A DNA stretch of 64,000 nt from the NCBI RefSeq assembly GCF_006376685.1, contig NZ_VEWL01000002.1:248001-312000 (forward strand), in the 5' to 3' direction. Under the pieces are notes generated by a model that saw only the letters and a program-made list of their open reading frames with translations, made no database searches and was not told the origin of the DNA. Shown here piece after piece: positions 1 to 9,229 of this stretch (positions are counted from its first letter, which is position 1; every line of letters starts with the position of its first letter). The DNA comes from Ochrobactrum teleogrylli. Lineage in GTDB: Bacteria > Pseudomonadota > Alphaproteobacteria > Rhizobiales > Rhizobiaceae. The translations under genes and the position numbers were made by a program.

Positions 1-1307
1 TGCTTACGCGGGTTCGGCATGAAGATGCTGACCGCAAACACGATGACCATCATGATGGTCACGTACCAGAAGAAGCCGCTTTCCATGCCCTGCTGTTTGA
101 ACCACAGCGCGACATATTCCGCCGTGCCGCCAAAGATCGCATTGGCGATGGCGTAGGAAAAACCGACGCCAAGGGCGCGCACTTCCGCCGGGAAAAGCTC
201 GGCTTTCACGATGCCGCTGATGGAGGTGTACATGCTCACCACGGCCAGCGCGATCACGATATAGATGAAAGCCATGGTCGAGCTCTGCACCGAGCCAATC
301 AATGTCATCAACGGGATCGTGGTCAAGATCGAGATGCCGCCAAAGCCGATCATCATGGTCTTGCGGCCGAGCTTGTCGGACAAGGCGCCGAATAGCGGCT
401 GCATGAGCATATAGGCCAGCAGCACGAAGGTCATGGTTTCGCTGGCGGTTTCCTTGCTCATGCCGGCCGTATTGACCAGATATTTCTGCATATAGGTTGT
501 GAACGTATAGAAGGCGAGCGAACCGCCTGCCGTGAAGCCGACAACAACCAGAAACGCCTTGCGATGATGCTTCCAGATGGTGGCGAAGCTGCCGGCAGCC
601 TTGCTGTTGCGGGTTTCTTCCGTGGTCGTTTCATGCAGCGTGCGGCGCAAAAAGAGCGCCACGATGGCCGCGAGACCACCAATTGCAAACGGGATGCGCC
701 AGCCCCAGGCGTGAAGCTGTTCAGACGTCAGCAAGAACTGGAGAAGCACGATCACCAGCACGGCCAGAAGCTGGCCACCGATCAGCGTGACATATTGAAA
801 CGACGAGAAGAAGCCGCGACGGCCTGCAAGCGCAACTTCACTCATATAGGTTGCCGTGGTGCCATATTCGCCACCGACCGAAAGGCCCTGCAACAGACGC
901 ACGATCAGCAACAGCACCGGCGCCAGCACGCCAATCGATGCATAGGTCGGCAGGATGGCGATGGCAAACGAGCCGAAGCACATCATGGTGACGGAAATCA
1001 GCATCGATGTGCGGCGACCCAGCTTGTCGGCGATACGACCGAACAACCAGCCGCCAATCGGGCGCATCAGAAAGCCGGCCGCGAAAATCGCAGCTGCATT
1101 CAAAAGCTGGCTGGTCTGATCCTCGGCCGGGAAAAACTGCGACGCGAAGTAAAGCGCACCAAACGAATAAACATAGAAATCATACCATTCGACCAGATTG
1201 CCCGAGGCGCTGGCCACAATCGCATAGACGCGACGGCGTGTATCGTGGGCGTCATGCGCCGCTTCGAACTCGCCATTGGCATCGACATGCGTATTTGCAT
1301 TGCTCAT
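1..1307 (-). CDS. kgtP: MHS-family MFS transporter, alpha-ketoglutarate permease-like (partial, 3' end outside window)
   Basis: Proton symporter of the metabolite:H+ symporter family, expected in the inner membrane and importing a dicarboxylate such as 2-oxoglutarate. I translated the reverse strand from an ATG at 1307; the frame stays open to the window edge (435 codons). The N-terminus closely follows E. coli KgtP from memory: residues 23-26 DTRR, 36-50 with [15 protein letters not shown], 76-90 with [15 protein letters not shown], then the loop 2-3 motif [10 protein letters not shown] at 90-99. Length is already about that of E. coli KgtP (432 aa), so only a few C-terminal residues are missing. 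The gene is monocistronic as far as visible. The substrate is inferred from similarity only; related proline/betaine (ProP) carriers share the same fold. Confidence 0.85.
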   Translation of the reverse strand, partial: MSNANTHVDANGEFEAAHDAHDTRRRVYAIVASASGNLVEWYDFYVYSFGALYFASQFFPAEDQTSQLLNAAAIFAAGFLMRPIGGWLFGRIADKLGRRTSMLISVTMMCFGSFAIAILPTYASIGVLAPVLLLIVRLLQGLSVGGEYGTTATYMSEVALAGRRGFFSSFQYVTLIGGQLLAVLVIVLLQFLLTSEQLHAWGWRIPFAIGGLAAIVALFLRRTLHETTTEETRNSKAAGSFATIWKHHRKAFLVVVGFTAGGSLAFYTFTTYMQKYLVNTAGMSKETASETMTFVLLAYMLMQPLFGALSDKLGRKTMMIGFGGISILTTIPLMTLIGSVQSSTMAFIYIVIALAVVSMYTSISGIVKAELFPAEVRALGVGFSYAIANAIFGGTAEYVALWFKQQGMESGFFWYVTIMMVIVFAVSIFMPNPRK

Positions 1308-1621
1308 GTTGAAAACTCCCAAAAGCGGATTCTGTTACCCACATCGAACGACAGCGAAAATTTTGGATGAAGCGCAGCGTTATAAGGATGCCTGCTAACT
1401 TACTAAATTAGCATCGGTTCCAGAATGCGATCAGACCATAGGAGCAAAATCATTTGCATGCAATCTATTGACTTGTAACCAATAGCAAGGCGGACGATGG
1501 CGATCCACCTGCCATCATCCGTCGCAGTTCTTTGAAATAATTGGAAAAATTATAAATGCGCCTGACCGCTGCCCCGGCGAGCGTCAATCACATCCCCGTG
1601 TAGTGGCCGGTTTCGGCATGA
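1308..1621. other. Intergenic region between kgtP start and tam stop
   Basis: No convincing gene in about 310 bases. It must hold the kgtP promoter on the minus strand. A 10-bp palindrome TTGCATGCAA lies at 1454-1463, but no regulator can be assigned. No clear intrinsic terminator for tam is visible. Confidence 0.4.
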
Positions 1622-2389
1622 TTATCGCTTCTGGACGAGCATGAAAATACGCGGGAATCGAAGCAGCACCTTGCCGTCGCGAGTCGTCGGATAGTGCGGG
1701 GTGATGCGCTCCCTATAGGCTGCAAGATAGGCCGCCTGCTCGTCCGCATCCAGCGGGTCGAGGAATGGCCTGAGACCCGTGCCCTTGACCCACTCCACGA
1801 TGGCATCCACGCCCGCCAGCGGGTGATTATAGATCGTGTGCCAGATATCAATCCGCGCCGCATCGCCAGCGAAAGCGTCGTAATAAGTCGCGACCGGCGG
1901 CAAAGGCCCCCTGCCCGTCGTGCCGATCTTGGCTGCAAAAGGCGCAGTCTTGGCAACGTCGCGCATCCCGATATGGGTTTGCTCGCCCATATTGTCGGGC
2001 ATCTGGATCGCCAGAAATGCGCCGGGTTGCATCAAGGACAAAAGCCGCTGCAATTGCTCGATATGGTCTGGCAGCCATTGAAAGACGGCATTGGAGAACA
2101 GCACGTCCGTTTCGGCGTCCGGCTCGAAACTGGCGGCATCGCTGATGAAGAACTCGACATCCGGCAAACGCGCCTTCGCCTTGTCGATCATATCCGGCGA
2201 GGTGTCGAAGCCCGAAATCTGCGCGTCCGGCCAGCGCTCGACCAGAAGCTCGGTTGAATTGCCGGGTCCGCAGCCGATATCCACCACCTTGCGCGGTGTT
2301 GCCAGAGGTATCTGCGCCAGAAGATCACGCGCCGGGCGGCTGCGTTCATCTTCGAATTTCAGATACTGTTTTGCGGACCAGTCTTTCAT
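1622..2389 (-). CDS. tam: Trans-aconitate 2-methyltransferase
   Basis: SAM-dependent cytosolic methyltransferase that methylates trans-aconitate, a spontaneous by-product inhibiting the TCA cycle. 255 aa from the ATG at 2389, chosen because AAAGGA sits just upstream; an in-frame ATG 18 bases further up lacks a site. SAM-binding motif I is DIGCGPGNS at residues 37-45. The segments ERSRPA (15-20), FQWLPDH and MPDN match E. coli Tam, which is about the same length. It lies downstream of ettA on the same strand, but a strong hairpin at 2413-2437 separates them, so it probably has its own promoter. Confidence 0.9.
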   Translation of the reverse strand: MKDWSAKQYLKFEDERSRPARDLLAQIPLATPRKVVDIGCGPGNSTELLVERWPDAQISGFDTSPDMIDKAKARLPDVEFFISDAASFEPDAETDVLFSNAVFQWLPDHIEQLQRLLSLMQPGAFLAIQMPDNMGEQTHIGMRDVAKTAPFAAKIGTTGRGPLPPVATYYDAFAGDAARIDIWHTIYNHPLAGVDAIVEWVKGTGLRPFLDPLDADEQAAYLAAYRERITPHYPTTRDGKVLLRFPRIFMLVQKR

Positions 2390-2412
2390 CGTCTTTCCTT
2401 TCATCAAATGAA

Positions 2413-2437
2413 AAGGCCGGTGCGATGCACCGGCCTT
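2413..2437 (-). terminator. Intrinsic terminator of ettA
   Basis: Perfect 11-bp stem AAGGCCGGTGC/GCACCGGCCTT with a 3-nt loop, followed on the minus strand by TTTTC, starting 8 bases after the ettA stop codon. Confidence 0.8.
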
Positions 2438-2444
2438 AAAATCA

Positions 2445-4094
2445 TTACCTTGTCAGCGGCTTATACGTCACCCGCTTCGGGTTGACGCTTTCCGGTCCGA
2501 GACGACGGACCTTATCCGCTTCATAATCCTCGAAATTGCCTTCGAACCATTCGACATGGCTGTCGCCTTCGAAAGCGAGAATATGCGTTGCCAGACGATC
2601 GAGGAACATACGATCGTGGGAGATGATAACGGCGCAACCAGCGTATTTTTCAAGCGCGTCTTCGAGCGCTGCCAGTGTTTCCGTATCAAGATCGTTGGTC
2701 GGTTCGTCGAGCAGCAGAACGTTGCCGCCTGCCTGCAGCATCTTGGCAAGATGCACGCGGTTGCGCTGACCACCGGACAGATTGCCGACCTTAGCCTGCT
2801 GATCGCCACCCTTGAAGTTGAACGCACCGCAATAAGCGCGCGAGTTCATTTCAAACTTGCCGAGCTTGATGATGTCGTTGCCACCGGAAATTTCTTCCCA
2901 GACATTCTTGTTCGGATCAAGGTGATCGCGGCTCTGATCGACGTAACCGAGATGAACCGTGTCGCCGATGCGGATCGAACCGGAATCCGGCTTTTCCTGA
3001 CCGGTGATCATCTTGAACAGCGTCGACTTACCGGCACCGTTCGGGCCGATAACACCAACAATGCCACCGGGAGGCAGCTTGAAGGTCAGGTTTTCGATCA
3101 GCATGCGATCGCCAAACGACTTTGTCAGACCTTCCGCTTCAATGACCACCTGACCGAGACGCTCGCCTGCCGGGATCAGAATCTGGGCATCGCCCGGACG
3201 CTGGTTTTCCGCAGCTTCGACCAGCTGATCATAAGCCTTGATACGGGCTTTCGATTTGGCCTGTCGAGCTTTCGGGCTTGCGGCAATCCACTGGCGTTCG
3301 CGCTCAAGCGCTTTCTGACGCGAATCTTCTTCACGTCCTTCCTGAATCATACGCTTGGCCTTGGCTTCGAGATAAGCCGAGTAATTGCCTTCGTAAGGAA
3401 TGCCGCGACCGCGATCGAGTTCGAGAATCCAGCCGGTTACATTGTCGAGGAAGTAGCGATCATGCGTGATGAGCAGGACAGCGCCCTGATATTCGCGCAG
3501 ATGCTTTTCCAGCCATGCGGTGGTTTCAGCGTCAAGGTGGTTGGTCGGTTCGTCGAGCAGCAGCAAGTCAGGCTTCGACAGCAGCAGCTTGCAAAGCGCA
3601 ACACGGCGACGTTCACCACCCGAAAGCTTGGTGACATCGGCGTCGGCTGGTGGGCAGCGCAGCGCTTCCATCGCCATTTCAACCTGGCTTTCCAGATCCC
3701 AGAGGTTCTGGCTGTCGATGATATCCTGAAGCGCCGCACCTTCGTCGGCGGTTTCATCAGAATAGTTCATCATCAACTCGTTGTAACGGTCGAGAATGGC
3801 TGTCTTCGCAGCCACACCTTCCATCACATTGCCGAGGACGGTCTTGTCCGGGTCGAGATGCGGTTCTTGCGCGAGATAGCCGCAAGTGGCCCCGTCTGCG
3901 AGCCAGGCTTCGCCGGTATATTCCTTGTCGAGACCGGCCATGATCTTGAGGATGGTCGACTTACCGGCACCGTTGGGACCGAGAATACCGATCTTCGCAT
4001 CCGGATAGAATGACAGGTGAAGGTTTTCGATAACCTTCTTGGCGCCGTAGGCCTTGTTCAGCCCGGACATATGATAGATGAATTGGCGTGCCAT
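2445..4094 (-). CDS. ettA: Energy-dependent translational throttle protein EttA (ABC-F)
   Basis: Soluble tandem ATPase that binds the ribosomal E site and gates entry into elongation according to ATP level. 549 aa from the ATG at 4094 (E. coli EttA 555 aa), beginning MARQFIYHM; a longer reading frame with 35 more residues is unlikely because EttA proteins begin here. Two ABC domains are seen: Walker [10 protein letters not shown] at 39-47 and again near residue 355, signatures LSGGE and LSGGQ, Walker [12 protein letters not shown] and [11 protein letters not shown]. The charged interdomain linker (P-site tRNA interaction motif) lies between them. There are no membrane segments, as expected for ABC-F. 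The gene is followed by a strong terminator. Confidence 0.95.
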   Translation of the reverse strand: MARQFIYHMSGLNKAYGAKKVIENLHLSFYPDAKIGILGPNGAGKSTILKIMAGLDKEYTGEAWLADGATCGYLAQEPHLDPDKTVLGNVMEGVAAKTAILDRYNELMMNYSDETADEGAALQDIIDSQNLWDLESQVEMAMEALRCPPADADVTKLSGGERRRVALCKLLLSKPDLLLLDEPTNHLDAETTAWLEKHLREYQGAVLLITHDRYFLDNVTGWILELDRGRGIPYEGNYSAYLEAKAKRMIQEGREEDSRQKALERERQWIAASPKARQAKSKARIKAYDQLVEAAENQRPGDAQILIPAGERLGQVVIEAEGLTKSFGDRMLIENLTFKLPPGGIVGVIGPNGAGKSTLFKMITGQEKPDSGSIRIGDTVHLGYVDQSRDHLDPNKNVWEEISGGNDIIKLGKFEMNSRAYCGAFNFKGGDQQAKVGNLSGGQRNRVHLAKMLQAGGNVLLLDEPTNDLDTETLAALEDALEKYAGCAVIISHDRMFLDRLATHILAFEGDSHVEWFEGNFEDYEADKVRRLGPESVNPKRVTYKPLTR

Positions 4095-4589
4095 AAAGCG
4101 CGTCGTCTCCACTGGTTGGAAAGCGCGGGCGGTCCAAACGAAGCCGAGCCGCGCGGAAATTGCTGACGCGTATGTAGGCCAAATAGTGAGCGGACGCAAA
4201 CGCCATCACGCAAAACAAATATGCCGATTGAGGCATGGCCCCCGGCAGCACACGCTTCAAAAATTGAGCTTAAAAGAATGAAACCGGGCGCGGATATTTC
4301 CGTCACCCGGTTTCCCCTCTGGCCACCGTCCGCGAAAGTTTCCTCCCTTTCATCGGACGGCCTGCAAATGATGGCTTGAAATTCTCTAAATGACGCCTTT
4401 TATAACCGTCAAAGCCCCTGTATTTCCCCGTTGAAGCTAGATTTGCCCAGCTTTTTCCGCATTTCAAGCAGAATTTGCACAAAAAAAGCTTTTGCCTAAA
4501 ATTCCCTCATACAACGTTGTCATGCCTCTTTTAATATCGTGCCCAAGCGGGGAATTGACTATTTGCGCGGCATAAAATCAGATGGTGAA
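4095..4589. other. Divergent intergenic region with an inverted repeat
   Basis: About 495 bases between the divergent ettA and hydrolase genes, with no gene seen. A 9-bp inverted repeat GAAACCGGG/CCCGGTTTC (4280-4288, 4306-4314) with a 17-nt loop lies in the upstream region of ettA. It has no run of T on either side in a sensible orientation, so I do not call it a terminator. A 10-bp palindrome ACAACGTTGT lies at 4512-4521 upstream of the hydrolase. Confidence 0.4.
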
Positions 4590-5534
4590 ATGTCGTTTGA
4601 AACCGTCCACCACCTCTCCTTGTCCGACGCGACGCAACTGCCGTTTCGAAACGCGCTTGCCGACGCACCACGCGCGGTCGTTCAAATCTGCCACGGTCTT
4701 GCGGAACATTCCGCACGCTATCGGCGGTTCGCAGACGCGCTGGCACAGGCTGGCTATCACGTTTATGCGCACGACCACCGTGGACACGGCGTGAATATCG
4801 GCGCCCATGCACCGAGAGGAATGTTTTCACAAAAGCAAGGCCATGATGTGGCGATCAAGGATGTTCTGGCGCTGAACCGCCATATTCATCTCGAGCACCC
4901 CGGATTGCCGGTGGTGCTGTTCGGCCATTCGATGGGCGGCCTGATCGCGCTGAACTATGTGCTGGACCATGCCGACACGGTGGATGCCGCTGCGATTTGG
5001 AATGCCAATTTCGACGGCGGCCTTGAAGCCAAAGCCGCTGCCGCTCTCCTTTATATGGAGCGCATGCTGAAAGGGTCGGATGTTCCGAGCAGCCTGCTAC
5101 CGAAGCTGACCTTTCGTGCATGGGGCCGCTCCATCCCCGGCCATCGCACGCCCTTCGACTGGCTGTCACGCGACCCGGCGGAGGTCGATGCCTATGTCGC
5201 CGATCCGCTTTGCGGCTTCGATGCGACTGTATCGCTGTGGCTCGATCTCGTGCACATGACCGCACGCGGCGCGGATGATCGCACCTTCGGCAACATCCCG
5301 CGCAGCCTGCCCTTTCATCTGGTGGGCGGCAGCGAAGACCCCGCTACTGCCAAAGGCGCTGCCGTCGCGCGACTGGCGGAGCGGATGCGGCGTATGGGAT
5401 TCACGCGGGTCACCTGCACGATCCTGCCCGACACCCGCCACGAAAGCCTGAATGAGATCAACCGGGACGACGTAACACAGAAATTTCTGGATTGGCTGGC
5501 GGAGACCCTTCCGTCTTCAACCATGTCCAGTTAA
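4590..5534 (+). CDS. Alpha/beta hydrolase, monoacylglycerol lipase / lysophospholipase type
   Basis: Serine hydrolase of the COG2267 (PldB-like) group. From the ATG at 4590 the protein has 314 aa; the frame is open 51 bases further up (ATG 4539), but MSFETVHHL looks like the natural start. The N-terminal oxyanion region HGLAEH is at 35-40, and the nucleophile elbow GHSMGG at 112-117 puts the catalytic serine at 114. A GGSEDP segment may carry the acidic residue, and DTRHESLNE near the C-terminus the histidine. No signal peptide is seen, so it is probably cytoplasmic. The lipid substrate cannot be told from the sequence. It stands alone. Confidence 0.8.
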   Translation: MSFETVHHLSLSDATQLPFRNALADAPRAVVQICHGLAEHSARYRRFADALAQAGYHVYAHDHRGHGVNIGAHAPRGMFSQKQGHDVAIKDVLALNRHIHLEHPGLPVVLFGHSMGGLIALNYVLDHADTVDAAAIWNANFDGGLEAKAAAALLYMERMLKGSDVPSSLLPKLTFRAWGRSIPGHRTPFDWLSRDPAEVDAYVADPLCGFDATVSLWLDLVHMTARGADDRTFGNIPRSLPFHLVGGSEDPATAKGAAVARLAERMRRMGFTRVTCTILPDTRHESLNEINRDDVTQKFLDWLAETLPSSTMSS

Positions 5535-5615
5535 AAAGCGGCTATTATCTTCTGTATCGAGCTCGGCTCACGATTTCTTGAAGCATCTTGGCTTCGCCGG
5601 GTATTCAGTGCTAGA

Positions 5616-5660
5616 GCATCGGCCCCGAAAGTGATTATCGGTTTCGGGAAAAGCCGATGC
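5616..5660. repeat. Small nested palindrome (RIME-like family), copy 1
   Basis: Outer arms GCATCGGC/GCCGATGC (5616-5623, 5653-5660) enclose inner arms CCCGAAA/TTTCGGG (5624-5630, 5642-5648). The same architecture recurs near 32245, 32301, 40777 and 51164. It lies between the hydrolase and glycosyltransferase genes. Confidence 0.8.
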
Positions 5661-5761
5661 TGATCAAAAAACTAGCGCGGCTTGCGCGATATCGGGGCTC
5701 CGAACAGCAAAAGGGGAGCCTGCGCTTGAAGAATAGCGCAAGGAACGAAGGAACACTCTGC

Positions 5762-6493
5762 GTGGAAACACCGACAATTTCTGTGGTCATCCCCTGCCGC
5801 AATGAGGCGGACAATCTCGCCTTTCTGCTGGATGAGGTGGATTCCGCGATGCAGGGCCGCGCCTATGAAGTGATTGTCGTCGATGACGGCTCGACGGATT
5901 CGACCAGCGACGTCATCGCCCGGCGCATCCATGCGGGCAAGCCGCTGCGCCATCTGCGCCATGACCGTTCATCCGGCCAGAGTGCTGCGGTGCGTTCCGG
6001 TGTATTTGCCGCGCGCGGCAAGATTGTGGTGACGATGGATGGCGACGGCCAGAACGACCCGGCCTATCTGCCGGTTCTGGTCGATGCGCTGGTTGAGGCG
6101 GGCGAAGGCTACGGCATTGCCGCTGGCCAGCGTCTGAAGCGCACCGATACCAAGCTGAAGCAAATGTCGTCCCGCTTCGCCAATAATCTGCGTGGCGCAA
6201 TCCTGAAGGACAAGACGCGCGACTCCGGTTGCGGCCTCAAGGCGCTGCATACCGACCTGTTCCGTCAGCTGCCGTTCTTCGACGGCTGGCATCGCTATCT
6301 GCCGTCGCTGGCGCTGCGCGAAGGTTTCGATGTCGTGCATGTGGATGTGGTTGACCGCGAACGCCGCCATGGCAAATCCAATTACGGCATCCTTGATCGC
6401 GGACTGCGTGGCATACTCGATCTTTACGGCGTCTGGTGGCTGCGCAAGCGCCGCAAGGTCGTGCCGCGTGTGACGGAGATTACCCATGACTGA
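5762..6493 (+). CDS. Family 2 glycosyltransferase, polyprenyl-phosphate sugar synthase type (RgtE/ArnC-like)
   Basis: Predicted to transfer a sugar from a nucleotide sugar to polyprenyl phosphate on the cytoplasmic face of the inner membrane. I prefer the GTG start at 5762 (243 aa) because AGGA lies 9 bases upstream and the GT-A fold starts at once (TISVVIPCRNE). An ATG at 5657 in the same frame lies inside a palindromic repeat, and a TTG at 5726 also has a good site. VVDDGSTDS lies near 39-47, and the second acidic motif MDGDGQND follows. Unlike ArnC or GtrB it has no C-terminal membrane segments. The next gene, a LAB_N membrane protein, overlaps it by 8 bases and may anchor it. Its substrate may be UDP-GalA by analogy with RgtE; this is inference. 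Confidence 0.8.
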   Translation: METPTISVVIPCRNEADNLAFLLDEVDSAMQGRAYEVIVVDDGSTDSTSDVIARRIHAGKPLRHLRHDRSSGQSAAVRSGVFAARGKIVVTMDGDGQNDPAYLPVLVDALVEAGEGYGIAAGQRLKRTDTKLKQMSSRFANNLRGAILKDKTRDSGCGLKALHTDLFRQLPFFDGWHRYLPSLALREGFDVVHVDVVDRERRHGKSNYGILDRGLRGILDLYGVWWLRKRRKVVPRVTEITHD

Positions 6494-6815
6494 TATTTTC
6501 AACAGCCTGTCGCATTGGCTGCACGAAGTGTTCGTCGCGCAGTGGGATGGCTGGATCGTGCTCGGCTTCGTCGCACAGGCTTGCTTCACCATGCGCTTCG
6601 TCGTGCAATGGCTGGCTTCCGAAAAAGCCAAACGCAGTGTCATGCCAGTGGCGTTCTGGTTTTTCTCGCTGTTCGGCGGCGCATTGCTGCTGATCTATGC
6701 GGTCCAGCGCAAAGACCCGGTCTTCATTGCTGGACAGGGTTTCGGCCTGCTGGTCTATGTGCGCAATCTCTGGCTTATCGCCAATGAAAAGAAGCGAATC
6801 GTGGCGAGCGAATAG
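6486..6815 (+). CDS. Lipid-A-disaccharide synthase N-terminal-like (LAB_N) membrane protein
   Basis: Small integral membrane protein of 109 aa matching the LAB_N domain, a domain named for its occurrence at the N-terminus of some LpxB proteins but also found alone. Three hydrophobic segments are visible (about 22-40, 50-72, 78-96), with conserved FTMRFVVQWLASEK, PVAFWFFSLFGG and GQGFGLLVYVRNLWLI. It overlaps the upstream glycosyltransferase by 8 bases, indicating translational coupling. In Rhizobium a similar pair (RgtE with RgtF) makes dodecaprenyl phosphate-galacturonate; I infer the same partnership here. Confidence 0.8.
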   Translation: MTDIFNSLSHWLHEVFVAQWDGWIVLGFVAQACFTMRFVVQWLASEKAKRSVMPVAFWFFSLFGGALLLIYAVQRKDPVFIAGQGFGLLVYVRNLWLIANEKKRIVASE

Positions 6816-6827
6816 CTCGCCCCGAGA

Positions 6828-8138
6828 TCAGCTTTTCAGCTGGCGCCCTACCGAACGGTAGTCGAGGCCAGTATCGGCGATGTCTTCCGCCTTATAGACA
6901 TTGCGCAAATCGATCAGCACGTTGCCAGCCATCGCTTTTGCGACGCGCTTCAAATCCAGCGCCCGATAGGCGTTCCATTCTGTCAGAAGCGCCACCACGC
7001 CAGCCCCTTCCGCTGCCTCATAGGCTGAGTTGCACCAGATCACATCCGGCAGAACGGCCTTGGCGGCTTCCATCGCCTCGGGGTCGTGCGCGCGCACCGA
7101 AATGCCTGCCTTCTGGATCGCGGTCACGATATCCAGGGCCGGAGATTCGCGGATATCGTCAGTATTAGGCTTGAACGCGATGCCCAGAACCGCAACCGTC
7201 GCAGCGCCGCTTTCCTTCGCTGCGGAAACGATCCGCTCCGCCATCGACTGCTTGCGCGTTTCGTTGATGGCGATCACTTCCTCGATCAGCGATTGCGGCG
7301 CGTCGTAACGCTTGCCGGTGGCGGCAAAAGCACGCGTATCCTTCGGAAAGCATGAGCCGCCGAAGCCCGGTCCCGCATGGAGGAATTTGGAGCCGATACG
7401 GTTATCCATGCCGATGGCGCGTGCAACTTCCTGTACATTGCCGCCGGTCTTCTCGCACAAATCCGCCACCTGATTGATGAAGGTGACCTTCATTGCCAGA
7501 AACGCATTGGCGGCATATTTGATGATCTCGGCATTTTCGAGCGAGGTGACGACCATCGGCGTCTCGCGCAGATAAAGCGGGCGATAGAGGCGCTGCATCG
7601 CAGCCTTGCCGCGCTCGTCCTCAACGCCCACCACAACGCGGTCGGGCCGCATGAAATCCTCGATGGCCGAGCCTTCGCGCAGGAATTCCGGATTGGAAAC
7701 CATGGAGAAAGGCACACCGAGGCGTGCTGCGGCAATACGGTCGCGGATACGCGCATTGGTGCCGACCACCACCGTCGACTTGATGACGACCACGGCCCCC
7801 GGCTTCATCGCGGCTGCGATTTCGTCCGCCGCCGCCTCGATATATTGCAGGTCCGCCTCGCCGTCGCCACGCCGCGACGGCGTGCCGACAGCGATGAAGA
7901 TCACATCGGCATCGGCCACGCTTGTCGCAAGATCGGTACTGAAATCCAGCCGTTCGTCACGAATGTTGCGGGTCAGAAGTTCATCGAGGCCCGGCTCAAA
8001 GATCGTGACCTTGCCCGCCTCAAGGCGTTCGATGATCGACGGGTTCTTGTCGACGCAGGTGACGTGGAAGCCGAATTCGGCAAAACACACGCCCGAAACC
8101 AGACCCACATAGCCCGTTCCGATCATCGCCAGCTTCAT
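6828..8138 (-). CDS. ugd: UDP-glucose 6-dehydrogenase
   Basis: NAD-dependent oxidation of UDP-glucose to UDP-glucuronate, the precursor of UDP-galacturonate and other uronic acids in LPS and capsule. 436 aa, the usual length (rkpK/Ugd). The N-terminal Rossmann motif GTGYVG is at 7-12. The catalytic cysteine lies in GPGFGGSCFPKD about two fifths from the C-terminus, and the C-terminal UDP-binding domain includes IAFKPNTDDIRESPALDI. It is 22 bases downstream of the lyxose isomerase gene on the same strand and converges tail to tail on the RgtE/RgtF-like pair, whose donor sugar it may help make. Confidence 0.95.
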   Translation of the reverse strand: MKLAMIGTGYVGLVSGVCFAEFGFHVTCVDKNPSIIERLEAGKVTIFEPGLDELLTRNIRDERLDFSTDLATSVADADVIFIAVGTPSRRGDGEADLQYIEAAADEIAAAMKPGAVVVIKSTVVVGTNARIRDRIAAARLGVPFSMVSNPEFLREGSAIEDFMRPDRVVVGVEDERGKAAMQRLYRPLYLRETPMVVTSLENAEIIKYAANAFLAMKVTFINQVADLCEKTGGNVQEVARAIGMDNRIGSKFLHAGPGFGGSCFPKDTRAFAATGKRYDAPQSLIEEVIAINETRKQSMAERIVSAAKESGAATVAVLGIAFKPNTDDIRESPALDIVTAIQKAGISVRAHDPEAMEAAKAVLPDVIWCNSAYEAAEGAGVVALLTEWNAYRALDLKRVAKAMAGNVLIDLRNVYKAEDIADTGLDYRSVGRQLKS

Positions 8139-8160
8139 ATGTTCAGTCCTTCAGTTTGGC

Positions 8161-8847
8161 TTAGAGCCACTTGTCGTAGTCAGAGACCAGCAGATGCAGC
8201 GGCTTTTCGTTTTCTTCAATATTCGAAAAGCGGCCAATCGGCTCGCGGAAAATATTATCGGTGAGGTCGTCATTGACGGTCGAAACTTCACCAATCAGCA
8301 CGTCGCCGCCCTCGCCCCAGAAAGCATGCCAGTTGCCGGGCAGAAGCGTCACGCTTTCACCGGGCGACAGTTTCAGATGCGCGCCCGCCTTCTGCGTCAC
8401 AAGACGACCGTCGGTCGCGACCGTAACATCGGAATGCTCATCCACACTGCCGTCCGGCAGCGAATTGAACAGTTCCAGCACCAGCGTGCCGCCACCGCGA
8501 TTGATGATATCTTCAGCCTTAACCACATGGCGATGCATCGGCGACAGCTGGTTCTCGCGCGAGATCATGATCTTTTCGGCATAAAGCATGCCGCCGCCGC
8601 GCTTCAGGTCATCGGCATTGCCGTTGCGTGTCGTAAACAGGAAAAGGCCAAGGTCCTTGAACTTGCCCTGACCGTAATCCGTAATGTCCCAGCCCAGACG
8701 CGCATCGCGGATGGCTGCGGCATCGCTGCCGGTTCGCTGCTTCAGCTCTTCCGGGGTCCAGTAGGCAAAGGGCGGCATGACATAGCCGAATGAGCGGATA
8801 AACGCATCGCTTTCGCGGATAATATCATTGATTTCTGAGCGCTTCAT
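8161..8847 (-). CDS. D-lyxose isomerase family protein (cupin fold)
   Basis: Metal-dependent cupin sugar isomerase of the D-lyxose ketol-isomerase family (interconverts D-lyxose and D-xylulose, often also D-mannose and D-fructose). 228 aa from the ATG at 8847, chosen for GAGG four bases upstream; an ATG 18 bases further up has no site. Metal ligands are likely in SPMHRHVVKAEDIINRGGG (two His, a Glu) and a later His in LLPGNWHAFWGEGGDV. It is upstream of ugd with a 22-base gap, so co-transcription is likely. The real substrate in this organism is not shown by the sequence. Confidence 0.85.
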   Translation of the reverse strand: MKRSEINDIIRESDAFIRSFGYVMPPFAYWTPEELKQRTGSDAAAIRDARLGWDITDYGQGKFKDLGLFLFTTRNGNADDLKRGGGMLYAEKIMISRENQLSPMHRHVVKAEDIINRGGGTLVLELFNSLPDGSVDEHSDVTVATDGRLVTQKAGAHLKLSPGESVTLLPGNWHAFWGEGGDVLIGEVSTVNDDLTDNIFREPIGRFSNIEENEKPLHLLVSDYDKWL

Positions 8848-9229
8848 GACCTCTGGGCCTCCCATGGAATGAAACAGTTTCTGTCTGGTTCGTGTGGTAA
8901 CTATCTTTTCGGCCTGTTGGCAATCCCGGAAATGCTTTGCATGTCAGCTGTCACGCATATTTGCTGTCCTGACTGCCTGCCGCAAAAGCGACATTTTGGC
9001 GTGTCGTCTTTACGCGAAATCCATGTCGCATCCCAATGCGCGTTTAGGACATTTCAGTGATTGAATCATGACAACGGAAGCCAGTTCGAAATCCGAAATG
9101 GAAGCGAACAAGCCATTGATGTAGCGGCAAAAGCCGGGCTTCTGGAAGGCTAAGGGAACACCGGATCAGGCCAAGGTCGCTGGGAGAACAGCAAATGCCG
9201 ATCCTAACGAAGATGAAGCAAGGGTCGTG
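8848..9229. promoter_or_regulatory. Divergent control region of the lyxose isomerase and betaine demethylase genes
   Basis: About 380 bases without a supported gene. An inverted repeat CGACA-N8-TGTCG is at 8989-9006. An 18-codon open frame starts at 9068 but lacks a ribosome binding site, so it is not called. Both flanking operons must start here. Confidence 0.4.

Noticed and set aside
2556-4013. 485-codon open frame antisense to ettA
   Set aside because: Lies wholly inside ettA on the opposite strand without family likeness.
4280-4314. Inverted repeat as a terminator
   Set aside because: No T run on either strand and no gene ending towards it.
5657-5761. ATG start for the glycosyltransferase at 5657
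   Set aside because: The first codons lie in a palindromic repeat and the added residues are not part of the GT2 fold; GTG at 5762 with AGGA is better.
9068-9124. 18-codon open frame in the gbcA upstream region
   Set aside because: No ribosome binding site and no clear relation to gbcA; chance is likely.
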